Positions 36,760-43,327 of a stretch of DNA of 64,000 bases are shown here, piece after piece. Both the position numbers and the translations under genes were made by a program. Position 1 is the stretch's first letter; every line of letters begins with the position of its first letter. The DNA comes from Pseudomonas guariconensis (GTDB lineage Bacteria > Pseudomonadota > Gammaproteobacteria > Pseudomonadales > Pseudomonadaceae). The notes beneath the pieces were generated by a model. It made no database searches, was not told where the DNA came from, and was given only the letters and a program-made list of their open reading frames with translations. The stretch is from positions 1-64,000 of the forward strand of contig NZ_FMYX01000014.1 in the NCBI RefSeq assembly GCF_900102675.1. The letters run 5' to 3'.

Positions 36760-36972
36760 CGCCTTTACGGCGGGTCACTTTTGGTCTTGGCCAAAAGTAA
36801 CCAAAAGCCGCGCGCCCCTGCATCCGGCCCGGCGCTTCGCACCGGGTTCCCTCGCTGCGGTGTCTTACGGGGCCTCGCGGCCTCCGGCTGGCTGCGCCAG
36901 CCTCCATCTCGCGACTTCGGCTACGCCGAAGGGCGCTACGCGCCTGCCCCTACAGACACCTCCGCTCGGCCT
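36760..36972. repeat. Left arm of large imperfect inverted repeat
   Basis: This arm of about 213 bp is an imperfect reverse complement of 37222-37438. The inner 30 bases (36943-36972 against 37222-37251) differ at only two positions, and the outer ends share CGCCTTTACGGCG. Internal dyads include a CTTCGGC/GCCGAAG stem near 36916 and a CTTTTGG/CCAAAAG-type stem near 36778. Confidence 0.85.
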
Positions 36973-37050
36973 GCTGATGGGGCGCAAGTTACGGGCGGCG
37001 CCTGGGCTGGCGTTGTTTTATTGAGTGGTTTTTGTGGTGAGCTTTTGGGC

Positions 37051-37099
37051 CATTCGCGGGTAAACCGGGGCGCCGAACCGCCGCTCCTACCCGCAAATA
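37051..37099. repeat. REP-like element inside island
   Basis: CATTCGCGGGTAAACCGG and GCTCCTACCCGCAAATAG resemble the ends of P. putida REP sequences (TTCGCGGGTAAACCCGCTCC type) and can fold GCGGGTA against TACCCGC. It lies in the centre of the island, between the two long arms. Confidence 0.6.
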
Positions 37100-37131
37100 G
37101 GCTGGAACAAACACCCAAACAATTAACTTGT

Positions 37132-37177
<46 letters not shown>

Positions 37178-37221
37178 TTTTGATGCGCGATAGTCCAGAC
37201 ACCACCCATCGCGACCTCAGA

Positions 37222-37438
37222 AGGCCGAGTGGAGGTGTCTGTAGGAGCAGGCGCGCAGCGCCCTTCGGCGTGAGCCGAAGTCGCGAGATGGAGGTTTGCA
37301 CAGCAAACCGGAGGCCGCGAAGCCCCGAAAGGCACCGGAGCGGAGGGAACCCCGGAGCGCAGCGCAGGGGCCGCATGTGGGAGCCAGCGGTTTTTGCCTA
37401 CTTTTGCCCAAGAGCAAAAGTAGGTCGCCGTAAAGGCG
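37222..37438. repeat. Right arm of large imperfect inverted repeat
   Basis: Imperfect reverse complement of 36760-36972. It includes a CTTCGGC/GCCGAAG stem (37264-37281) and the perfect 10-bp stem with 6-nt loop at 37398-37423. The outer part, from 37371 on, is also the dispersed repeat seen at 1-122. Confidence 0.85.
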
Positions 37439-37492
37439 AAAAGCGCCGGTGGCGCCCCCACCAACACCGGATATTCACACAGCCTGAAAGCC
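37371..37492. repeat. Dispersed intergenic repeat, copy 2
   Basis: Matches 1-122 with three substitutions over 122 bases. The match ends exactly where the AAGCCC tract begins, suggesting the hexamer tract expanded at the element's edge. Confidence 0.9.
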
Positions 37493-37559
37493 CAAGCCCA
37501 AGCCCAAGCCCAAGCCCAAGCCCAAGCCCAAGCCCAAGCCCAAGCCCAAGCCCAAGCCC
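37488..37559. repeat. Hexanucleotide tract (AAGCCC)12, G-quadruplex-capable on the minus strand
   Basis: Twelve perfect copies of AAGCCC. The complementary strand reads as GGG separated by CTT twelve times, which meets the usual G3-N1-7 quadruplex rule up to three times over. The tract ends 67 bp before the ATG of the FadR-type gene, and the G-rich strand is that gene's template strand. Confidence 0.93.
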
Positions 37560-37605
37560 GAAACCTTGCCCCACTCCCACCACCCAGCTATCTTACCCAA
37601 AATTC

Positions 37606-37620
37606 ATCCGATGACCGGAT
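37606..37620. promoter_or_regulatory. Candidate operator dyad before the FadR-type gene
   Basis: ATCCG and CGGAT form a 5-bp inverted repeat around a 5-nt spacer, 6 bp upstream of the ATG. FadR-subfamily regulators often bind such short dyads near their own start. The position would block translation or transcription start, but this is inference. Confidence 0.35.
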
Positions 37621-37626
37621 CTACCC

Positions 37627-38274
37627 ATGACCCTACTCATCAAACGCTCCCTAGTTGAACAAGCCGTCGACCAACTCCGCACCCGCATCACCAGCGGTAT
37701 CTGGTCCATCGGCCAACGCCTGCCCACTGAACCCGAACTCGCCCACGAACTAGGCATCAGCCGCAACACCGTTCGTGAAGCCATGCGCGTGCTCGCCTTC
37801 AGCGGCCTGGTCGAGATCCGCCAAGGCGATGGTAGTTACCTGCGCACCGCCCAAGACCCGCTCCAGGCGGTCCAGGCCATGGCCCGCTGCACGTCGGAAC
37901 AGGCCCGGGAAACTCGCCGTATTCTGGAAACCGAAGCGATCGGCCTGGCCGCCCAGCGCCGCACCGAAGCGGATATACACCGCCTGCGCCAGGCTTTGCA
38001 GAACACTGCTGCGCATTTTCATGGCGATATAAAGACTTACGTTGAGTGCGACTTGGTCTTTCACCAGCAGTTAGTGGACGCCGCCCACAACCCTGCGTTG
38101 AGCGAGCTCTACCGTTACTTTTCCGGCGTTGTGGCAGCGGCGTTGGAGCACAACATGGCGACCACCCCCCGGTGCCAGACGGTATTCGACCTGCACGGTC
38201 AGATCGTCGATGCCATCGAACAATGTGATCCGGAACGTGCCAAGCACTTGAGCCGTACCCTAATTGAATCCTGA
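37627..38274 (+). CDS. FadR/GntR family transcriptional regulator (FCD domain)
   Basis: A 215-residue regulator. The N-terminal winged helix-turn-helix (about residues 5-70) carries RSLVEQAVDQLRTRITSGIW, GQRLPTEPELAHELGISRNT and VREAMRVLAFSGLVEIRQGDGSYL (split across the wing). The C-terminal FCD ligand/metal-binding domain spans about 85-210 (ETRRILETEAIGLAAQR, FHQQLVDAAHNP). The effector is unknown. The MFS gene starts 13 bp after its stop, so it probably controls that transporter and itself. Upstream lies the microsatellite island, whose AAGCCC tract may affect its expression. Confidence 0.9.
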   Translation: MTLLIKRSLVEQAVDQLRTRITSGIWSIGQRLPTEPELAHELGISRNTVREAMRVLAFSGLVEIRQGDGSYLRTAQDPLQAVQAMARCTSEQARETRRILETEAIGLAAQRRTEADIHRLRQALQNTAAHFHGDIKTYVECDLVFHQQLVDAAHNPALSELYRYFSGVVAAALEHNMATTPRCQTVFDLHGQIVDAIEQCDPERAKHLSRTLIES

Positions 38275-38287
38275 CAATGAGACGCCC

Positions 38288-39568
38288 ATGGCCGCACCCA
38301 CCATTCACGAAACTGCTCATCGCCAGCAGGAATTCGAAGAACTGCTGATCGACGCCGAAGCCGACGACGAGCAGGTCCAGCAGCAGCCTGTAGTGCTGCA
38401 GCGGCCATGGTTGCTGTTGCTTGGCTTGGTACTGGTGGCACTGAACCTGCGTCCTGCGCTGTCGAGCATGGCGCCGGTACTGGGCCAAGTATCGGAGGGA
38501 CTAGGGCTGAACGCGTCCCAGGCGGGCCTGCTGACGACTTTGCCAGTGCTGTGTCTTGGCCTGTTCGCTCCATTGGCACCGGTCCTGGCTCGACGCTTTG
38601 GCAGTGAGCGGGTGGTGCTGGGCATTCTGCTGACCTTGGCGCTGGGTATTTGGGTACGCAGTGTCCTGGGGGTGACCGGCGTGTTTCTGGGCAGTGTCAT
38701 GGCCGGCGCGAGCATCGGCATCATCGGCGTGTTGCTTCCGGGCATCGTCAAACGGGACTTCCCACAGCATGCCGGTACCCTGACCGGTGTCTATACCATG
38801 GCCTTGTGCCTGGGGGCGGCTCTGGCCGCCGGTGCCACGGTGCCATTGGCGCGCCACTTCGATGACAGTTGGGCCTTGGGCTTGGGCTTCTGGCTGGTGC
38901 CTGCGTTGATCGCGATGGTGGTATGGCTGCCCCAGGCGCGCCAGGGGCACGGCCTGCACAAGGTGGCCTATCGGGTGCGCGGTCTATGGCGCGATCCGCT
39001 GGCCTGGCAGGTCACGCTGTACATGGGCTTGCAGTCTTCGCTGGCCTACATCGTGTTTGGCTGGCTCCCCTCGATGCTCATCGGCCGAGGCCTGAGCCCT
39101 ACGGAGGCTGGGTTGGTGTTGTCCGGGTCGGTGATCGTGCAACTGGTGAGCTCGCTCAGCGCGCCTTGGCTGGCCACCCGAGGCAAGGACCAGCGCCTGG
39201 CTATCGTCATCGTCATGCTGGTCACCCTGGCAGGGTTGTTCGGTTGCTTGTATGCACCGGTTTCAGGGCTGTGGGGCTGGGCCGTCGTGCTCGGACTGGG
39301 GCAGGGTGGTACGTTCGCCCTGGCGTTGACGTTGATCGTGCTGCGCTCGAAGGATTCCCATGTAGCTGCGAATCTTTCGAGCATGGCGCAAGGGGTCGGC
39401 TATACGTTGGCGTCCGCAGGGCCGTTTGCCGTAGGCCTGGTGCATGACCTGACGGGGGGCTGGACGGCTGTGGGCTGGATATTCGCGGCGCTGGGCATTG
39501 GGGCGATTCTGTTCGGCCTTGGGGCTGGGCGGGCATTGCATGTGCAGGTGGTCAGCGAGAAGGTGTGA
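38288..39568 (+). CDS. MFS transporter, CynX/NimT family
   Basis: A 426-residue major-facilitator protein with twelve expected helices after a hydrophilic head of about 40 residues rich in Glu/Gln. Family features are LVLVALNLRPALSSMAPVLG at helix 1, the loop PVLARRFGSERVVLG, GVLLPGIVKRDFPQHAGTLT and GVYTMALCLGAALAAG. CynX and NimT relatives have been linked to cyanate and nitroimidazole transport, but the substrate here is unknown. I chose ATG 38288 (GAGAC upstream) over a TTG at 38264 that would overlap the regulator gene. It is probably co-transcribed with the FadR-type gene. Confidence 0.88.
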   Translation: MAAPTIHETAHRQQEFEELLIDAEADDEQVQQQPVVLQRPWLLLLGLVLVALNLRPALSSMAPVLGQVSEGLGLNASQAGLLTTLPVLCLGLFAPLAPVLARRFGSERVVLGILLTLALGIWVRSVLGVTGVFLGSVMAGASIGIIGVLLPGIVKRDFPQHAGTLTGVYTMALCLGAALAAGATVPLARHFDDSWALGLGFWLVPALIAMVVWLPQARQGHGLHKVAYRVRGLWRDPLAWQVTLYMGLQSSLAYIVFGWLPSMLIGRGLSPTEAGLVLSGSVIVQLVSSLSAPWLATRGKDQRLAIVIVMLVTLAGLFGCLYAPVSGLWGWAVVLGLGQGGTFALALTLIVLRSKDSHVAANLSSMAQGVGYTLASAGPFAVGLVHDLTGGWTAVGWIFAALGIGAILFGLGAGRALHVQVVSEKV

Positions 39569-39654
39569 CAAAGCCTATTCATGGCGCGAATGAGCATGGC
39601 GCTCCCATGCGGGGCACATTATCGTTGAGGTTTGCCCCCGGAGGGACCCGCCCC

Positions 39655-40128
39655 ATGAGCGACGCCAATCGTGAGCTGATCACACGTTTCTACCAAGCCT
39701 TCCAGCGCCTGGACGCCGAGGCGATGGTGGCTTGCTACAGCGATGACATCACCTTCAGTGACCCTGTCTTCGGTACCTTGCGAGGCCGTGATGTGGGGGA
39801 CATGTGGCGGATGCTGACCAGCCGTGCCAAAAATTTCTCCCTGACCTTCGACAGCGTCAGCGCCAATCAGGACGGGGGGAATGCGCACTGGGTGGCGCGC
39901 TATCTGTTCACCCAGACCGGGCGCACTGTTGTCAATGACATACAGGCCCGCTTCGTGATCCGCGATGGGCTGATTTGCCAGCATGACGACAGTTTCGACC
40001 TGTGGCGCTGGTCGCGCCAAGCCTTGGGCCTGCCGGGTTTGCTGCTGGGCTGGTCGCCGTTGCTGCAGAACAAAGTTCGCCAGCAAGCGTTCAAGGGGTT
40101 GCGGACATACCAGCAAAGCGCGGTATAG
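39655..40128 (+). CDS. NTF2-like (SnoaL-like) nuclear transport factor 2 family protein
   Basis: A 157-residue alpha+beta-barrel cone protein with the typical opening RELITRFYQAFQRLDAEAMV and CYSDDITFSDPVFGTLRGRD, then VARYLFTQTGRTVVNDIQAR and FVIRDGLICQHDDSFDLWRW. Family members range from small isomerases and hydrolases to binding proteins, so no reaction can be assigned. The ATG at 39655 has GGAGGG upstream; an open frame extends to 39565 but without a better ribosome site. It follows the MFS gene by about 90 bp. Confidence 0.85.
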   Translation: MSDANRELITRFYQAFQRLDAEAMVACYSDDITFSDPVFGTLRGRDVGDMWRMLTSRAKNFSLTFDSVSANQDGGNAHWVARYLFTQTGRTVVNDIQARFVIRDGLICQHDDSFDLWRWSRQALGLPGLLLGWSPLLQNKVRQQAFKGLRTYQQSAV

Positions 40129-40182
40129 CCACGGGCTGTTCATTTTCGTGTTAGGTGTAGTGGGGCTTTGGGTTTCAAATTA

Positions 40183-40494
40183 ATGACGCAAAGAGTGGAT
40201 GCTCCGAGTGAAAAACCTCCGGGCGGGGATGTGAAACCCTGGTATGTCTATCTGGTGCGGGCTGCCAACGGTTCGCTGTATTGCGGTATCAGTGATGACC
40301 CACAGCGGCGGTTCCTGAAGCATCAGAGGGGGCAGGGGGCGCGTTACTTCAAGACCAGCCCGGCCCAGGCGCTGGTATATATGGAGCAGTGGCCGGACAA
40401 AGGCGAGGCACTGCGTCAGGAGCGGTTGGTGAAAAAGCTGCGCAAATCGGCCAAGGAAGCGCTGGTGGCAGCCTATGCAGGTACCGAAGGCTAG
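40183..40494 (+). CDS. GIY-YIG nuclease-domain protein (UPF0213/YhbQ-like)
   Basis: A 103-residue protein made of one GIY-YIG domain: WYVYLVRAANGSLYCGISDD provides the Y..Y..G motif, and the catalytic Arg is in PQRRFLKHQRGQGARY. The C-terminal GEALRQERLVKKLRKSAKEA is typical of the YhbQ/UPF0213 group, which may act in DNA repair or nucleic-acid turnover. ATG 40183 lacks a strong ribosome site, and a TTG at 40168 is possible. It is a single gene between the NTF2-like gene and ndpA (-). Confidence 0.85.
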   Translation: MTQRVDAPSEKPPGGDVKPWYVYLVRAANGSLYCGISDDPQRRFLKHQRGQGARYFKTSPAQALVYMEQWPDKGEALRQERLVKKLRKSAKEALVAAYAGTEG

Positions 40495-40525
40495 ATGAGG
40501 GGCTGCGCTGCAGCCCCGGCTATGC

Positions 40526-41533
40526 TCAATCCTTGCGCCGCTTGAGCTGATCGACCAGTTGGGTCGGCAGGCCCTTGATGATCAAGGTGCCGGCTTCTTC
40601 GTCATATTCCACCTTCGATCCCAGCAAGTGGGCCTCGAAGCTGATCGACAGGCCTTCGGCGCGGCCGGTGAAACGGCGGAACTGGTTGAGGGTGCGTTTA
40701 TCCGCAGGAATCTCCGGCGACAGGCCGTAATCCTTGTTGCGAATGTGGTCGTAGAAGGCCTTGGGTCGATCTTCATCGATCAGGCTGGACAGTTCTTCCA
40801 GTGTCACCGGCTCACCGAGTTTGGTCTGAGTGGTGGCGTAGTCGACCAAGGTCTGGGTCTTTTCGCGGGCGGCCTCCTCGGGCAGGTCCTCGCTTTCGAC
40901 GAAGTCGCTGAAGGCCTTGAGCAGGGTACGGGTCTCACCTGGGCCGTCGACACCTTCCTGGCAACCGATGAAGTCGCGGAAGTAGTCCGACACCTTCTTG
41001 CCATTCTTGCCCTTGATGAACGAGATGTACTGCTTGGAGTTCTGGTTGTTCTTCCACTCCGACAAGTTGACCCGCGCCGCCAGGTGCAACTGGCCGAGGT
41101 CGAGGTGACGCGACGGGGTGACATCGAGCTCGGCGTTCACAGCCACGCCTTCGCTGTGGTGCAGCAGGGCGATGGCCAGGTACTCGGTCATGCCTTGCTG
41201 GTAATGGGCGAACAGGATATGGCCGCCGGTGGACAGGTTGGATTCTTCCATCAGCTTTTGCAGGTGCTCTACAGCGATGCGGCTGAAGGCGGTGAAGTCT
41301 TTTTCTTCATCCAGGTACTGCTTGAGCCAGCCGCTGAAGGGGTAGGCCCCCGATTCGCTGTGGAAGAACCCCCAGGCCTTGCCTTGCTTGGCGTTGTAGC
41401 TGTCGTTGAGGTCGGCCAGCAGGTTTTCGATGGCGTCGGAAGCGCCGAGTTCGGAGTCTCGGGCATGCAGGACTGCTGGGCTGCCATCGGGTTTCTTGTC
41501 GATCAGGTGAACGATGCAATGACGGATTGGCAT
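40526..41533 (-). CDS. ndpA: Nucleoid-associated protein NdpA (YejK)
   Basis: A 335-residue member of the 37-kDa nucleoid-associated protein family. It opens with the expected MPIRHCIVHLIDKKPDGSPA and contains QKYISFIKGKNGKK-like and VSDYFRDFIGCQEGVD segments, ending in SISFEAHLLGSKVEYDEEAG and TLIIKGLPTQLVDQLKRR. It binds the nucleoid; a precise role is not established. It is divergent from the HU gene hupN, so two chromosome-structuring proteins flank one 395-bp intergenic region. Confidence 0.94.
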   Translation of the reverse strand: MPIRHCIVHLIDKKPDGSPAVLHARDSELGASDAIENLLADLNDSYNAKQGKAWGFFHSESGAYPFSGWLKQYLDEEKDFTAFSRIAVEHLQKLMEESNLSTGGHILFAHYQQGMTEYLAIALLHHSEGVAVNAELDVTPSRHLDLGQLHLAARVNLSEWKNNQNSKQYISFIKGKNGKKVSDYFRDFIGCQEGVDGPGETRTLLKAFSDFVESEDLPEEAAREKTQTLVDYATTQTKLGEPVTLEELSSLIDEDRPKAFYDHIRNKDYGLSPEIPADKRTLNQFRRFTGRAEGLSISFEAHLLGSKVEYDEEAGTLIIKGLPTQLVDQLKRRKD

Positions 41534-41928
41534 GGAAATCTCGAGCGGGGTTGGGCGGTGCTAGGCCGCGCTGCAAAGTCGTGCAGTTTAACCCAGGCAG
41601 AGGGCGATGCAGTGGTCAGATAGTGGCGTAAATGTCTGCTGTTCGTTTTTTGTTCAATTTTTTGCGTTTTACGATAAAAGCCCCGAAAAACCTGCATAAA
41701 ATCGAAGTCGGCAGCGGATATTTATCTATTCCTGTGGTAGCTTTGCGCGGTCTTGCGCCCCTTGGGTGGCGCATTGCTGGCAGATCGCTGGGCTCGTGTC
41801 GAACCAAACGCCGATTTTCGTATCTACATACGCGATTGGCGCGGCCCGCCGGATTTTTCAGGGGCTGGCCCGATTACCGACCTGGCACGCTGCATAACCA
41901 CTGAATTTGATAGGGAAGGAACACCACC
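41534..41928. other. ndpA-hupN divergent intergenic region
   Basis: About 395 bp with no credible gene. The part near 41640-41700 is A/T-rich (TTTTTTGTTC, TTTTTTGCGT, ACGATAAAAG, GCATAAAATC) and is the likely location of the hupN and ndpA promoters; I could not fix -35/-10 pairs. An open frame of 90 codons at 41632-41904 has no recognisable domain or ribosome site. Confidence 0.5.
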
Positions 41929-42210
41929 ATGGCATTGACCAAAGACCAACTGATTGCCGATATCGCCGAAGCCATCGACGCGCCGAAAACCACCGCGCGT
42001 AACGCCCTGGAGCAACTGGGCCAGATCGTCGCCGACCAACTGGAAAACGGCGCTGAAATCACCCTGCCAGGCATCGGCAAGCTGAAAGTCTCCGAGCGTC
42101 CTGCCCGTACCGGCCGCAACCCTTCGACTGGCGCTGCCATCGAAATCGCTGCCAAGAAAGTCGTCAAGTTCGTACCTGCCAAGGTCCTGAACGACGCCGT
42201 CAACAAGTAA
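41929..42210 (+). CDS. hupN: HU-family DNA-binding protein HupN
   Basis: A 93-residue HU/IHF-type histone-like protein. It has the N-terminal helical dimerisation part (TKDQLIADIAEAIDAPKTTA) and the DNA-wrapping arm with the family signature (GIGKLKVSERPARTGRNPST, GAAIEIAAKKVVKFVPAK). Pseudomonads carry hupA, hupB and hupN; the location beside ndpA and valS is that of hupN as I recall it from P. putida. GGAAGGAAC precedes the ATG, and a strong bidirectional terminator follows. Confidence 0.92.
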   Translation: MALTKDQLIADIAEAIDAPKTTARNALEQLGQIVADQLENGAEITLPGIGKLKVSERPARTGRNPSTGAAIEIAAKKVVKFVPAKVLNDAVNK

Positions 42211-42224
42211 TTGTTGAAGCTTTG

Positions 42225-42262
42225 AAAAAACCGCGCCCGGCTTGTCCGGGCGCGGTTTTTTC
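42225..42262. terminator. Bidirectional terminator between hupN and rlmF
   Basis: A-rich stretch, then CCGCGCCCGG paired with CCGGGCGCGG around a 4-nt loop, then a T-run. It serves hupN (+) and, on the opposite strand, rlmF (-), whose genes converge here. Confidence 0.93.
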
Positions 42263-42280
42263 ATGCCCGCGAAAGGGGTA

Positions 42281-43219
42281 TCAGCGTGAGCGATGCCAGG
42301 CTTGGCGCGCGGCGGCGTCTTGGAAGCTCCAGGCTACCATGCGGCTCTGTTTCTGGCCTTGCCCCATGGCCACGACCTGTTGTGCCTTCACGCCTGCCTT
42401 CCTCAGCGCCGCCTCGATACCGGGCAAGTTGCTGGCCTTGGATACCAGGCTGGTGAACCACAGCACCTGGCCGGCGTACTGCACGCTCTCTTCCACCAAC
42501 TGGGTGACGAAGCGGATCTCTCCGCCCTCGCACCACAGCTCGTTGTTCTGCCCGCCGAAATTGAGCACTGGCAGCTTGCGCTTGGGATCCTGTTTGCCAA
42601 GGTTCTTCCATTTGCGCTGGCTACCGCGGGTGGCTTCGTCGCGGGAGGCATGGAACGGCGGGTTGCACAGGGTGACCTCGAAACGCTCGTCATCCTGCAG
42701 CAGGCCGGTGAGGATGTGCTTGCGGTTGGCTTGCTGGCGCAAGGAGATGACCTTGCCCAGGCCGTTGGCCTGGACGATGGTCCGGGCCGATGCCAGGGCC
42801 ACCGCGTCGATGTCCGAACCCACGAAACGCCAGCGGTAGTCGCTGTGGCCAAGCAGCGGGTAGATGCAGTTGGCACCGACGCCGATGTCCAGCGCGCGCA
42901 CCTGTACGCCTCGGGGGATCTCGCCGCCGCAATCCTCGGCCAGCAAGTCGGCCAGCACATGGATGTAGTCGGCCCGTCCAGGGATGGGCGGGCACAGGTA
43001 GCCGGCCGGGATGTCCCAGTGTTGGATGCCGTATTGGGCCTTGAGCAAGGCGCTGTTGAAGACCCGTACCGCTTCGGGATTGGCGAAGTCGATGCTCGGC
43101 TTGCCATAGGGGTTGGTAATGGTGAATTTGCCCAGCTCAGGATGGGCTTTGATCAGGCTGGGGAAATCGTAGCGGCCCTGATGGCGATTGCGCGGGTGCA
43201 GGGTGGGTTTTTGATTCAT
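42281..43219 (-). CDS. rlmF: 23S rRNA (adenine(1618)-N(6))-methyltransferase RlmF
   Basis: A 312-residue SAM-dependent methyltransferase that makes m6A1618 in 23S rRNA. Seen: N-terminal HPRNRHQGRYDFPSLI, SAM motif ALDIGVGANCIYPLLG, GSDIDAVALASA and the N6-adenine catalytic motif CNPPFHAS. ATG 43219 gives the family start (MNQKPTLHPRNRHQ); the longer open frame reaches into a REP pair and is unlikely to be coding. It lies downstream of valS. Confidence 0.94.
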   Translation of the reverse strand: MNQKPTLHPRNRHQGRYDFPSLIKAHPELGKFTITNPYGKPSIDFANPEAVRVFNSALLKAQYGIQHWDIPAGYLCPPIPGRADYIHVLADLLAEDCGGEIPRGVQVRALDIGVGANCIYPLLGHSDYRWRFVGSDIDAVALASARTIVQANGLGKVISLRQQANRKHILTGLLQDDERFEVTLCNPPFHASRDEATRGSQRKWKNLGKQDPKRKLPVLNFGGQNNELWCEGGEIRFVTQLVEESVQYAGQVLWFTSLVSKASNLPGIEAALRKAGVKAQQVVAMGQGQKQSRMVAWSFQDAAARQAWHRSR

Positions 43220-43236
43220 GGGGTGAAATCTCAAAA

Positions 43237-43307
43237 GCATCGCGGGACAAGCCCACTCCCACCATGATCGTCGTTGATCTGTGGGAGCGGGCTTGTCCCG
43301 CGAGGGC
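43237..43307. repeat. Inverted pair of REP elements (valS-rlmF)
   Basis: Two REP-like units face each other: 43237-43262 and 43281-43307, sharing TCGCGGGACAAGCCC and its reverse complement. The spacer is 18 bp. The pair can fold into a long hairpin and fills most of the 108-bp gap between valS and rlmF. Confidence 0.85.
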
Positions 43308-43327
43308 ATCACTGAGGTCTGCGGCTG

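Noticed and set aside
37398..37583. Gly-Leu repeat mini-protein on the minus strand
   Set aside because: It is simply the translation of the AAGCCC tract's complement; no ribosome site.
41632..41904. 90-codon frame upstream of hupN
   Set aside because: Low start support, no domain, and it covers the probable promoter region.
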